Source: Cymbomonas tetramitiformis (taxonomy: Eukaryota > Chlorophyta > Pyramimonadophyceae > Pyramimonadales > Pyramimonadaceae). From it: 64,000 nt of DNA. Under the pieces are notes generated by a model. The model was not told the DNA's origin. It searched no databases and saw nothing but the letters and a program-made list of their open reading frames with translations. Of this stretch, positions 9,101 through 17,721 are shown one piece after another (position 1 is the stretch's first letter; the number at the start of each line of letters is the position of its first letter). Both the position numbers and the translations under genes were made by a program. The stretch covers positions 1 to 64,000 of the forward strand of contig LGRX02035251.1 in NCBI GenBank assembly GCA_001247695.2, written 5' to 3'.

Positions 9101-11461
9101 CGGCACGCTTCCCAAAGTCTGCAGCTGCAAGCGAGCACCCGGTTGGCCTCCTCGCCCTCGTGCTGGCTGCTGAGTTGCTGCCCGCGCGGAGGCTGGGGCG
9201 CTGTCAGATGAGGGCATTGTGGACGTGGGTTACTACAAGGACGCCCAGTTGGCGATGCTCTTGGCGCGCACCGCATCGGATCCTCACAGTGCGCCCCCCC
9301 CCCCTTCTGCGGACTCCTGGCTGCAGAGCGCGCCGCTTGACTGGTTTATGTGCCAGGCGGGCGTGCAATGGAATTCTTACTCAACGGAAGGTGTTAGCTG
9401 CTTTGTGCCCCGGTGGCATAGCTCTTCGCACCAGTATCGGGTGATGACAGGGGGGGCTGCAATTACAGGAAACCCCCCTGGGGAGGCTCGTTTGCTGCTG
9501 GTGCCCTGCGCCGGGCTGCCCTTCGTTGTACGCCCCAGTCAGCCCATACTCTACCAACCCCTGGGGGAATCGCCCCTCGCAAGCTTCATGTGCCAAATCC
9601 CTCCCTCTGCGAGTACCACATTCCGATGCCCACAAGCCATGCACGGCCTGGTGTGCCGCTGTACAACTGGCCCCCATGCAGGGATGGAATGCCTCCGCTG
9701 TTGGAATATAATGTCTCGGCTGCAGAGTTAGGATGCCTTGGCTGCAGGGATAGGATGATGCCACTGCAGGAATGGAATGCCTCAGCATGGGGGATGGAAT
9801 TTACAGCTGAGGCATTCCATCCCTGCAGTGGCATCATCCTATCAGGCATCCTATCCCTGCATGACACTGCGGTGGTGATTTGACGGGTACGATACGACGT
9901 GTCCGGGCCGTGTGATGCCCCCAAAAAGCACTGTGCAGGTGATTTGACGGGTATGGGGGACCGACTTCCGTCCCATGCAGCCGCTGGCACTGGAGGATGG
10001 GACAGATGTGCTGCAGCAGTGTGCGGCGCGGGGGGCATGTGTGACGCTAAGCACCGACCCCATCATTCCGTGCGTGCACGAGCCTTCCCGCCCCGTCCCC
10101 TGCCACGCCGCTGTTGACACTCGAGCCCCGCCTCCCTGGACACAGCATGAACCCTGAGGGCCTTGCAGCGGACATGGCATTTTTTTCAGAGCGATGGAAA
10201 ATCATAGAACTTCACATTTGGACCGGGGCGGTTCTCAGGGCTGACACGAGGGGGATGGGGCGGTATCCAGCGCCGAGACGAGGGGACGTGTAATCCAGAT
10301 GGTCGGGGCGTGCCCACCACTTGCTGTCTCCGGCACCCGAGGCGTTGCTTGCACCCTCGCAGGTTCCCCACTGCCTCGCGCGCCCCGCCTTCGCGAACCT
10401 CTGAGCCACTCCCCAGGCTTGAGCACGGCCGTCTCTCCGAGCCCCACCACGCAGCAGACTCCGGGAAACAGAGGCGCTGCAAGAACGGCTTATATCATTG
10501 GCCAAGTCCCGGGTGTACGCGCGGGACACTTCAGTTTGTTTCAAAAGGGCGCACGCATTGTGCCATCTCGCTTTTCCACCCCTGCGTCGGCATTTCTTTT
10601 ATTTGCGAGCTCCTCCTGTGGGCGTCACACATGTCATCCGCATGCTTCTTCTTCTCGGCAGTATGCAGGTCATCCATGAAATTTCCGGTTTGCATCCCAC
10701 GGGGTGTGTTCCCGGTCGCCTGTTTTCCGGTGCTTCTGTTGCGGACCCATCCGACGGCATGCTCCCTCCATCGCTGATACTACTGTTGTGGACCCATCCG
10801 ACGGCATGCTCCCTCCACCGCTGATTCTACTGTTGTGGACCCATCTGACGGCATGCTCCCTCCACTGCTGATGCTTGTTTGTGGCTCCCTCCACCGCATG
10901 CTACTGGCTGACGGCATGCTCCTCCACCGCTGATGCTACTGTTGCAGGACCATCCTGACGGCATGCTCCCTCCAACGCTGATGCTTCGTTGTGGACCCAT
11001 CTGACGGCATGCTCCTCCACCGCTGATGCCTGTTGTGGACCATCTGGCATCCTCCACCGCTGGTGCTACTGTTGTGGGATCCAGCACGGCATGCTCCCTC
11101 CACCGCTGATGCTACTGTTGTGGACCCATCCGACGGCATGCTCCCTCCACCGCTGATGCTACTGTTGCGGACCCATCCGACGGCATGCTCCCTCCACCGC
11201 TGATGCTACTGTTGTGGACCCATCCGACGGCATGCTCCCTCCGCAGTGTACATCCCTCGCGTAGGCGGATGAGCGGCCCATTGACCCGGGTAGTGGATGT
11301 GGCGCCGGGCAGGTAATCGGCGCATGCTGTTATACGACTTGGTTGAAGACGAGGAGGATGAGGACGAGGACGAGGATGAGGACGAGGATGAGGACGAGGA
11401 CGAGGACGAGGATAGTGATGATAATGCTGAAGAGGAAGAGGAAGAAGATGACCCAGGTTAG
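119..11461 (+). CDS. ANAPC4: ANAPC4: anaphase-promoting complex/cyclosome subunit 4, multi-exon, 5' end outside window
   Basis: APC4 is a scaffold subunit of the APC/C ubiquitin ligase (nucleus/cytosol, cell-cycle control). Exons read by eye: 119-165, 703-776 (tentative), about 1484-1545, 2477-2575, 2730-3004, 4341-4413, 4994-5050, 5849-5940, 7880-7991, 8008-8245 (start uncertain), 8457-8729, 9208-9390, 9469-9527, 9981-10040, 10299-10362, 11313-11461. From 2477 onward every junction is in phase if a 16-nt gap at 7992-8007 is removed. Family signatures: LLLLLTCGSASPGLHQFL, LGEVRGLARWHRR, YRAFFVWLLRSIR, VAEFLSDQFEEE, WLLVEVVQQLHARCAEAL, VDVGYYKDAQLAMLL, SGTRGVACTLAG, then LLYDLVEDEED and a long acidic tail, the same order as in known APC4. 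The N-terminal WD40 part would lie upstream of position 1. Exons between 166 and 2476 are incomplete in this reading. Introns are full of minisatellites. Confidence 0.85.
509..662. repeat. 77-bp tandem repeat, two copies
   Basis: Two near-identical 77-bp units, each holding ggtggcagcaggtggcagca and accggtgccagttactcg. They lie in an ANAPC4 intron between the 119-165 exon and the tentative exon at 703. Confidence 0.85.
1074..1360. repeat. 27-bp minisatellite (about 10 copies)
   Basis: The unit starts gggcgtcatcagggtatg and continues ttccccgca (27 bp). Two copies near 1155-1233 are degenerate or expanded. The period is a multiple of 3, so long repetitive ORFs appear on both strands; these are not proteins. 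It lies in an ANAPC4 intron just before the W-KEATDQF exon. Confidence 0.9.
2477..3004 (+). CDS. ANAPC4: ANAPC4 exons 2477-2575 and 2730-3004 (APC4 helical domain core)
   Basis: Exon 2477-2575 (33 codons, phase 0/0) follows tgccag and ends before gtaacc; it reads ELLLLLTCGSASPGLHQFL. Exon 2730-3004 follows cctcgcag and ends before gtgagc in phase 2; it holds LGEVRGLARWHRR and RAFFVWLLRSIR. These are the most conserved stretches of the APC4 family outside the WD40 part, and the two exons join without a frame change. Confidence 0.88.
3140..4165. repeat. 29-bp minisatellite, about 35 copies with 17-bp short forms
   Basis: The unit is built from cacctcgacggtcgatgc plus gcctcggagcg (29 bp). Short forms drop the gcgcctcggagcgcac part. 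As 29 is not a multiple of 3, each strand cycles through all three frames every 87 bp, which opens several 250-450 codon ORFs on both strands; they are artefacts. TCGAC-G-GTCGA inside the unit is an odd-length near-palindrome. The array fills the ANAPC4 intron between 3005 and 4340. Confidence 0.95.
4341..5050 (+). CDS. ANAPC4: ANAPC4 exons 4341-4413 and 4994-5050
   Basis: Exon 4341-4413 (lead 1 nt, 24 codons) follows gtgctggcag and stops before gtaaccc; it reads LDKEERQNQADAAQTP then TLPVDVLA. Exon 4994-5050 (19 codons) follows ggggactcag and stops before gtgggg; it reads VAEFLSDQFEEERLGPHLL. Joined to the preceding exon (phase 2) they reproduce the family order FFRWL, acidic linker, VAEFL. 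The intron 4414-4993 carries a foldback. Confidence 0.83.
4655..4761. repeat. Foldback (imperfect inverted repeat, 42-bp arms)
   Basis: Left arm 4655-4696 and right arm 4720-4761 are imperfect reverse complements (roughly 80% paired) around a 23-nt centre rich in atc/cat. It lies inside an ANAPC4 intron and could be a foldback or MITE relic. Confidence 0.75.
5225..5428. repeat. 51-bp tandem repeat, four copies
   Basis: Four almost identical 51-bp units start at 5225, 5276, 5327 and 5378. The plus frame reads TPAQITVNLALDTLAGP (17 residues) per unit. It lies in the ANAPC4 intron 5051-5848, so coding use is unlikely although the period is a multiple of 3. Confidence 0.9.
5849..8245 (+). CDS. 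ANAPC4: ANAPC4 exons 5849-5940, 7880-7991 and about 8008-8245
   Basis: Exon 5849-5940 (GAADTLAEVLQRVEQ, then PCWDPA) follows gctgccag and ends in phase 2 before gtgcac. Exon 7880-7991 takes the single leading base needed and reads NWLLVEVVQQLHARCAEAL, a conserved APC4 helix. The next coding part (VTCDPLVYSAVRLKG, ANVQYFAFHVAQG) is in another frame. The only AG between them is at 8006-8007, which would leave a 16-nt intron, so an indel or a mis-assembly is equally likely. The donor at 8246 is gtgcgc. Confidence 0.7.
6170..7552. repeat. 38-bp minisatellite, about 35 copies
   Basis: The unit combines gatctgcagcgagccgtg with aaatgtgcacccggccctga (38 bp). Copies are clean in the middle (about 6780-6930) and decay toward 7000-7500. 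It fills the ANAPC4 intron 5941-7879. ORFs such as those at 6399-7127 on the minus strand are read-through of the array. Confidence 0.93.
8255..8450. repeat. C-rich degenerate minisatellite (about 30 bp)
   Basis: Repeated segments of the type cccctccagccccctgcatg with tcc-cagcaag spacers fill the intron between 8246 and 8456, ending directly at the acceptor tttatag. Confidence 0.85.
8457..9527 (+). CDS. ANAPC4: ANAPC4 exons 8457-8729, 9208-9390 and 9469-9527
   Basis: 8457-8729 (lead 2, ends phase 1 before gtgagc) includes DAYKNACVALVWLNL and ACTIRVPA. 9208-9390 follows gctgtcag with lead 2 and reads EGIVDVGYYKDAQLAMLLA, matching the family's D-x-x-FYKD motif. 9469-9527 follows aattacag with lead 2 and reads PPGEARLLLVPCAGLPFV, matching the LLVQLPL strand. 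All three junctions are phase-consistent. Confidence 0.8.
8970..9029. repeat. 12-bp tandem repeat, five copies
   Basis: Copies of cagtcggaatga, drifting to cagtcggaagga and caggcagaagga, sit in the ANAPC4 intron 8730-9207. Confidence 0.8.
9752..9840. repeat. Near-perfect hairpin, 35-bp arms, 19-nt loop
   Basis: Arms 9752-9786 and 9806-9840 pair at 34 of 35 positions. Flanks (ctgcagggat and its complement) extend partial pairing. It lies in the ANAPC4 intron 9528-9980 and could be a small foldback or MITE-like insertion. Confidence 0.85.
9981..11461 (+). CDS. ANAPC4: ANAPC4 C-terminal exons 9981-10040, 10299-10362, 11313-11461
   Basis: 10299-10362 reads SGTRGVACTLA and ends in phase 1 before gttccc. 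11313-11461 follows gccgggcag, supplies the two missing bases, reads NRRMLLYDLVEDEED and runs through about 30 Asp/Glu residues to TAG at 11459-11461. Known APC4 proteins also end in a beta strand followed by an acidic tail. The exon 9981-10040 (PLALEDGTDVLQQCAARGAC) is supported only by phase and splice sites. The intron 10363-11312 holds a 47-bp minisatellite. Confidence 0.78.
10738..11245. repeat. 47-bp minisatellite, about 11 copies
   Basis: The unit combines gttgtggacccatccgacgg with catgctccctccaccgctga and tgctact (47 bp). Several copies carry small deletions around 10880-11090. It is in the last ANAPC4 intron. Confidence 0.92.
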
Positions 11462-12360
11462 TGGCTGAACGGATGTTAAGTGCGAGATTAGATATAGCAA
11501 AACTGCACCCTTCCTGCGGCTGCTGCGTCGGAGAAGGCAATAAGGCAAGATGAGACAGTGAACAGCCAAGACACACAAGCAGAAGCACACACCCACACAG
11601 GATGAGTGTCCCGAAGTGTGTGCTGAATTCTTTGATCCCGGGTGTGGGTAGATAGTGCAACCAATCTTCTGTGGCTACGTGGTGCCAACGGAATCGGCCT
11701 AAGGATAAGCCATACACGTGGCGGGTCAACGTCAGCTGACCATGCGCAGTGTGTGAAATAGTTTGATTCTCCAAGCAGGGTACGGCGGCAGCTTTCTGTA
11801 GTGCGGGATGCTCTATGTTTGGTATGAGATCCATCTTCACAAGTCATCACACGTTTGAAGACTACTCTTACATGTCTTGGATGTTGGACGCGGATGTGGT
11901 GCAGATGACGACGACTAGGGCAGCCATGATCAGATAGCTGGAGCTGATAGAATGGGGTCAAAGGAAAAGTGATGGCATTATCCTTGATAAGCTGTGGGTC
12001 ACTCTCATAGGATTGTTTATGTTCCCATCTAATCTTGTACAACGGTTCTATCTACGACTGAGGCACGCCTTCGTCTTCCACAGCTTGGAATCCCTTCCCT
12101 GTAGCAAGGGGGGAAATCCGCGCATAGACAAAGGGCAGTAAGATTTAACTGCTCGGGTGTTCTCCGCATGTCATCAAGAGAACGAGAGATGTTCTCCGAT
12201 TGTTGTGCCATGATGGCAGTGTGTCGTTATGAGATGTGTCATGACAGGAAAATAATGAGAATAATTGTCTACTCCAAGAACTAGGAGTGTAAGCGTACAT
12301 GTCTTAATCGTCCGATATGGCCATGTGAGTATACCAGGGCTATTGGGAAGAGAGGCTATT
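11462..12360. other. Intergenic, no supported gene
   Basis: Downstream of the ANAPC4 stop. A minus-strand frame of about 180 codons (11488-12042) has no recognisable domain, and its start overlaps nothing conserved. I see no repeat array. Confidence 0.5.
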
Positions 12361-12651
12361 TTACACTACTGAGCTGTACTTCCTGTCGTTGCGGACCGTT
12401 CCCATCAATAACTTGATGACCATTTGCTCATGTGGGAGCATCAGTGAGGTGGACTTGGACCGAAAAATAATCTTCCGGTCGATCATATTATATTCAATAT
12501 TCATCTGTGCACCCGAGAATAATGTATGAACAACGCATTGCTCTGCCATGATGCCATCCACGCCTGCTACTTCTAATTGGATCCCCCGTATTGCGTTTAC
12601 ACAGCCATGCCAGCTTGTGCCCTTCCACTTGAATGGCAGTCGTGCATACAT
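12361..12651 (-). CDS. Possible small protein or exon, unrecognised
   Basis: A 96-codon minus-strand frame with a true ATG (at 12651) and stop TAA reads smoothly with mixed composition (MYARLPFKWKGTSWHG near the start). No family was recognised. The surrounding DNA has about even base composition, so a frame this long is mildly unusual. It may be a chance ORF or one exon of a minus-strand gene. Confidence 0.3.
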   Translation of the reverse strand: MYARLPFKWKGTSWHGCVNAIRGIQLEVAGVDGIMAEQCVVHTLFSGAQMNIEYNMIDRKIIFRSKSTSLMLPHEQMVIKLLMGTVRNDRKYSSVV

Positions 12652-13511
12652 ACTGTAGAGTAGGCACGGTTTGCACTTCGACAGCTCGTGGCTCTCAGTT
12701 TATACACACGCATCCCCTTCACATTTTACACGTATTGCCCCGTCGTTTTCTGCGCCCATGTAGATGCCTTCTCATCAGCAGCACCATGGAGGGTGCTCTA
12801 GCGACACCGAAATATCAAACCTGGCATATACGTGCTCAACATTTTGCAAGGCAGGTGTAGTTCGCAATTCTAATATCGACCAACCAGCTACTCAGTGCAA
12901 AGTTTCTTTGCATTCTAGATCCTGGGCAATAGAAAGCAAAATATCTCTTTCTACTAGGCACTTTATGTATCTCCCAGCTCTTTACTGGTCTACATATTTG
13001 CAACACATGCCTTCAATCACAGCAATTATAAGACTGGTAGGTTTTGCATATAATAACAAGTAGGCCCTTCCCAAAGCGATTTTTTTGGTCCAGGTCCAGC
13101 TGCCACAGAAATCTATAAGAATTACTCCTCATCGGAAGCTCATACCTCCATCGATATGTGGTTCTTCTCAGCAGAGTCCTTTACAAAATACGTTATAACA
13201 TCGAAAGATAGCAGACATACGTGAACTCTATCAAACTGTCATACTCAAGCAAGCAGGTATAAGGGAGAGTGGAGCCGCAGCAGACAGAGCAGTAGTTTTT
13301 TCGTTGTTTGCTTATCTTCATCGAAGCACGCGTGAGCTATCCTATTGGTCCTGAACCTTGGGGTATCGCCGCATATTCTCTGCTCATCGGACTCAGCTAC
13401 TGTATCAAGCACAGTGCCAAGGGCACGTGCTAAGTAGAGTTGTCCCCAGTAGGATACCCTGCAAGCTGCTTACGAATACCACTATTTAAAACTGAGGATT
13501 CTCCGAGAAAC
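12652..13511. other. Intergenic, nothing identified
   Basis: Mixed-composition DNA with short ORFs only. The last part should be the 3' flank of the minus-strand TMEM128-like gene. Confidence 0.5.
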
Positions 13512-15425
13512 TCATGATGCGATATCTTTCTGGGCAGGATCTTCCTCATTTTGCTTTTTGAGACCAAAAGATGGCAGAAGGTGAAAAGACATCATGAACC
13601 CCATAAAGAGAGCAAACTGCATAACACAGGCAAACCACCACCCCGATCAAGCGAGGAGACATAAGCATTGTGTGGTGAAATATCATAGGCAGTATTTTAT
13701 GTTTTTTCGTTTCGTGAAAGGAAATTCACCAACAACTCAATAATCTTCAAGCTCTTGGGTCGTGTGCCTTTTTGTTGGGGAGCGACGTTGCAGACACAAC
13801 GACAGGACGTCAGGGAACGGCTGGCATCCACACGCCACCGCACCTGAACGAAGGGTGTGAAGTACTTGTACACAGGCCAGAGTGCAACGAAAAACCTGTT
13901 CCCCGAAAACTCTGTGAGAGCGCAGCGAGAGGAATTTGCTAGCCCCAACACAACAGACATAGTTCATCGCGTTCCTCTATCCACCTGCGCTGATTACAGC
14001 GTATACAGAACCTCAACCGTGGGCTAGCGCTAACGGGCGATAGGGCAGGAATCACTCGAGTCAGTGCCACTTGCTGACAGAATCGCTTATTCTGGTATAG
14101 TGTACAGCTAGAAACCTGGAATATAGCCTAGTCAGGCACGGAATTGTTTTGGTGGAGAAGGTTATCATAGCGACGGAACTGTAAGTACAGTTTTGTCCAG
14201 TGGGGGAAGTCCCTGTGGAGTTTTGAGGATCATTCAAGTACGAGTTGCACGGTACAGGGTGGGCGAAGGGATCTGGGAATAGGAATCCAGCTGGAAATAG
14301 GAACTCAGGCAGAGTCATTCGAAGCAGCTCGCAGAAACTCAAAGAAGACACGATACTCACAGAATGGTCTGCACGATGCCCAAAAGGGTTGCAGTTGGGA
14401 TTGCCCACGGTGCATCTTGATTCCACTCGTTCTGACTCTTTACGATGTATTTCAAGTAGAAACTGAGGTAGACGAAGATTCCCGTGTTGACCGTGAAGAT
14501 TGAAACGGAACCCCACAAGTAGTCCCTGATATTTGACCGTGCGGGGCACAGCGTTAGGCAGAAGTGTGCGCTCCACAGTCAGTGAAAAGAGGACGAAGAT
14601 CGAGCAAAATGTTTTGGATCAGGCAGATTCGGCAGGATGAAGAGGAGGCAACGCGATCGCGCTTGTGTATGTTGGGAGTCACACTCGGAGATGCGAAGGA
14701 AAATTGGTGTGACTAATGGACAACAGGAGTACGCAACTCCGTGTTGCCCGCAACTCCGTCTCGACAGAATATCTTAGCGAAATTTTGAAGAAAACAAAAA
14801 AAAGTAGCAAGTGTCGAGAATTCCTGGGCTCAGCCGGCAGATCTTGAGCGACCCGGCGGATCTTGGGGAACTCCTATTGTATTCTCGCCAGGGCTTTCCA
14901 AGGTGAGACTTCTTAGGTGAGTCTTAAATGTGGATACGATATTCTGGAATGTGAATGAGGTCCGATGAATATTTTTGATCCCAGGGTCATATTGTGGTCA
15001 ACTCCTAAAGGCAGCTTCCTGGACTCAGCAAGTGAAAAAAACGATCACCGACTGATGTGTGCCAACGGTGACAGAGACTCCAGTATCTTCGGCTGCCTGA
15101 CGTGAAGGCAGGAAACGAAATACCGCTATTTCACAAGCTACGTGGGGATATACCTGTGAATCCTGGGGCTGTGGAGGACAATATCGAGGATATTCGACTT
15201 GCCATCACCATAATACGATATCGCTCCAGCAACAGCCATCCAGAATAAGGCTTCAAATTTCAAGCGTACACGATGGCGCTGTTCTGCACGTTTACGCTTC
15301 GCTACAATAGCTTGGTATCGAGCAGAATCCTCGGCTTGATCCTCTTCACTGCGTTCTCTTCTGGGGTTGTCGGAGTTTGGCACTCGCATATATGCCATGC
15401 TTTGCATTGCAACACCACCTGACAT
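13512..15425 (-). CDS. TMEM128-like multi-pass membrane protein, four exons, complete
   Basis: Exons in transcript order: 15425-15154, 14525-14361, 13895-13844, 13616-13512, 197 residues plus TGA. Each intron has GT...AG ends (donors gtatat, gtgagt, gtgcgg), and phases 2/1, 2/1 and 0/0 fit. The order matches the TMEM128 family: a charged N-terminus (NPRRERSEEDQAEDSARYQ), a first membrane segment FEALFWMAVAGAISYYGDG, a second VSIFTVNTGIFVYLSFYLKY, then APWAIPTATLLGIVQTI, then FVALWPVYKYFTPF with LFMGFMM at the end. Human TMEM128 is about 165 residues with four membrane spans; its function is poorly known. I chose the ATG at 15425 because the frame upstream lacks another ATG; a short upstream exon is possible. 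Confidence 0.85.
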
Positions 15426-16110
15426 CGGCGTTGGTATAAGCACACGAAACCCAAACTATGCGAAAAGTTGAAGTGGAATGTTCGACAATGAGCTTGGAGA
15501 AGGAGGTCGGCAGTAACAAAAGTGTTGTTCTGCAAAGTTTGGAATGCGTCAGATGTTCAGGTGAGTGAGAACTTGCACACAGTATGTCCAAAGTCTGCGG
15601 GATCGCGGCCTAACGTGAACAATACTACACGAGTTAAACTTGTTTTTACAATATGCAGACGTTTACGCGCAGGGAGGCTTCCAGAACTCGGGTATTGACG
15701 CAAGCCCTTCCTCTAGTGTCAACCTTCTATGAGAACCGAGTTGGAAGGTAAGTTTTTAAGGTGACGGATGCTACGACCCAATAAAAAGGTTTTATTGTTT
15801 AATTGCTTCGACTGACGTGAGGTGTGTCCGCGAAGGGGGCAGATGAGGGAGTTTTGGGACTCGTCGATGCCGGGAGGTCGCGAGTCGCACGAGCGAATGA
15901 TCTGTATCTTCCTATCTTCTTGTATGTTTTTATCTATGTCGATTTATAGGAGGGCCGCGGCCGCCGCGCGCGGCCGTGTCACGTGATGCGATGGCTCATC
16001 TCGATATGATCACCTGAGACACGGGGACGGTTGCGGTTGAGCACGAGCATGTCAATATAAATATGTATCACGTCATATATTTATATAACTGAACGAGTAC
16101 TATCATATGA
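15426..16110. other. Intergenic, GC-rich palindrome and AT-rich tract
   Basis: There is no supported gene. A GC palindrome (ccgcggccgccgcgcgcggc) lies near 15956-15976, next to an AT-rich stretch with tatatatttatat near 16075-16087. Confidence 0.5.
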
Positions 16111-16144
16111 CCAATTATGAGCTGTAGCAGCTTTATATAAAAGG
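16111..16144 (+). promoter_or_regulatory. Candidate core promoter (CCAAT plus TATA box)
   Basis: ccaat at 16111 is followed by tatataaaagg at 16134-16144, a strong TATA match on the plus strand. A plus transcript would start near 16165-16175, upstream of the coiled-coil gene. No first coding exon was found close by, so the link is inference. Confidence 0.4.
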
Positions 16145-16173
16145 CCGGGTGAAGTCCATCCCTCACATCATCA

Positions 16174-16554
16174 TCAGGCATGCGCAGGGAAGACTAGACT
16201 TCCTACACAGTATTCTATACTGTAATGTTTGTGAAGTTCATAGTTCTTACGTTTATAATAATATAAATCAGTAATGTTCAATGTATACAATATTGAGCAC
16301 GGTATTATATTTTCAGTTACTCTATGTCGTAGTTTAGATCCAGCAATCACGAATTCATTTCTTCCCTCTTCAAGACGGGACACGGGTCTTCCGTCTTCGT
16401 TTCTTGTTGTTGTTCTTCGTTCTTGATCATGATTCATCATATTGAGATTCAAGCACAACACCACAAACACAAATAAGCCAACTAAAACAGCGAACGATTT
16501 GGTCAAGACTTGGTAGGAGGACGACGAGATCGCTCTATTGCTATAATTTTGCAT
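16174..16554 (-). CDS. Probable type II membrane protein, N-terminal exon
   Basis: The minus frame starts at a real ATG (16554). It has a short basic/serine N-terminus, one hydrophobic segment (SFAVLVGLFVFVVLCLNL, residues about 20-38) and then a charged stem with RRTTTRNEDGRPVSRLEEGR, the layout of a signal anchor such as in Golgi glycosyltransferases. The frame then becomes less protein-like; donor-like gtgatt and gtaact occur after about residue 70, so the true exon probably ends near 16315-16340. No catalytic domain is visible. Confidence 0.4.
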   Translation of the reverse strand: MQNYSNRAISSSSYQVLTKSFAVLVGLFVFVVLCLNLNMMNHDQERRTTTRNEDGRPVSRLEEGRNEFVIAGSKLRHRVTENIIPCSILYTLNITDLYYYKRKNYELHKHYSIEYCVGSLVFPAHA

Positions 16555-17557
16555 TTTATCACTTCATTCATACCGTAATCCGAACAGCCAAGAAATGTGA
16601 TATTCTGTTTTCTCGCGCAATTCTAAGAACGCTTTGCGTCTACCGCGAGGACGCTCCACGGCCTTCGTGCCAGCATCTCTCTCGCACTCGTCGTGCTGAT
16701 GGCGTTCACAAATTCAGTGCTAATACATGAGGTTTTGAAAACATGAGCTCGAAGTTTTAAAGTTGCACACAGTTTTCGAAGTCAGAAGATTTCACCCGTT
16801 GCTCGTCTCTTTGGGAGACCACAACTGAACGCGCATCCTTTGAAATGGGAGATATCAGGTGTGTTTCCACGCTCGGGTATGTTTGGATGAGGCTTTGCAT
16901 GCTCGTAACTTGCGGTGCGATGTCTAATATATGCTTGAAGCACGTTATAAGACAGTAGTTTACTCCAACTAAAACTCGTGAGCACAAAAGGCTCTCCGGT
17001 GCCGCGCGCTCTCTAGCTTCGCGGCGGGTCGTTCTGCCTTGAAATATACTATAACGTGAATACCAACTTCGATATCTGGTATCCACGTCTGAAAATTTGG
17101 TTAAGTGTAACGAGAACTTACCTGCAAGCTGCTAAGTTCCGTTTGGGATGGGATGTATGGCCACAGTTCGGGCGGGGATATGGTACAGCGCTGCCCTGAA
17201 ACCCTTCCCGTAGGATATCAGTTTACAAGTCCTGCGTTTGCCTTCAGCTTTGATTTGCTTTCCTTTGAAACTCTACGCATAGGTATGAGGTGCCCGAACG
17301 TGTGTCCGAAGTGACGGGTAAACACATATGATGAGCAGAAACACCAAACGGTAGTTATTTTTAGGGCACCTCTGCTTTGAGCACTTGATTGAATTCTAGA
17401 TGCGCGTTTGCATATACTTGTGGGATTCGACCGCAGTCCTCGCTCTCCGCAGGAAGATTGAAACCTTGAAACCCATAGTCGTTAAGAATGTTGGATGGAT
17501 TTCAATATTTTCTGTTTCCAACTGGGAAAAACTTCTGTGGCGTAGGTCTCTCCTCAG
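16555..17557. other. No confident gene
   Basis: Short ORFs only. A plus frame at 17451-17550 (KIETLKPIVVKNVGWISIF after ctctccgcag) reads like an exon but stops shortly after and could not be joined to neighbours. Confidence 0.4.
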
Positions 17558-17701
17558 ATGACCTCGAAAGCAATGCTGTGGCACAAGTTTGACGTTGGTC
17601 AGGGTTTCGAGGGGCTGCTTGGTTCACTTGTGTTCCCTGCTGTGCGCATGCTGTACTCTGTCCTTGACCACGAAGGAATTCTACGAGTCGTGCAGATGAA
17701 C
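17558..17701 (+). CDS. Candidate upstream exon of the coiled-coil gene
   Basis: After a textbook acceptor (tctctcctcag) the frame reads MTSKAMLWHKFDVGQGF and LLGSLVFPAVRMLYSVLDH. The next exon (17722) needs a phase-1 donor. Such GT sites exist (for example gtcagg or gtttcg after DVG/Q), but I cannot choose one. It may belong to another gene. Confidence 0.35.
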
Positions 17702-17721
17702 GTCTATTTTTTGTAACTCAG

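Noticed and set aside
11330..11596. Minus-strand hydrophobic frame looking like a membrane protein (LVLVLVLILVLIL).
   Set aside because: It is the antisense of the GAG/GAC codons of the acidic ANAPC4 C-terminus.
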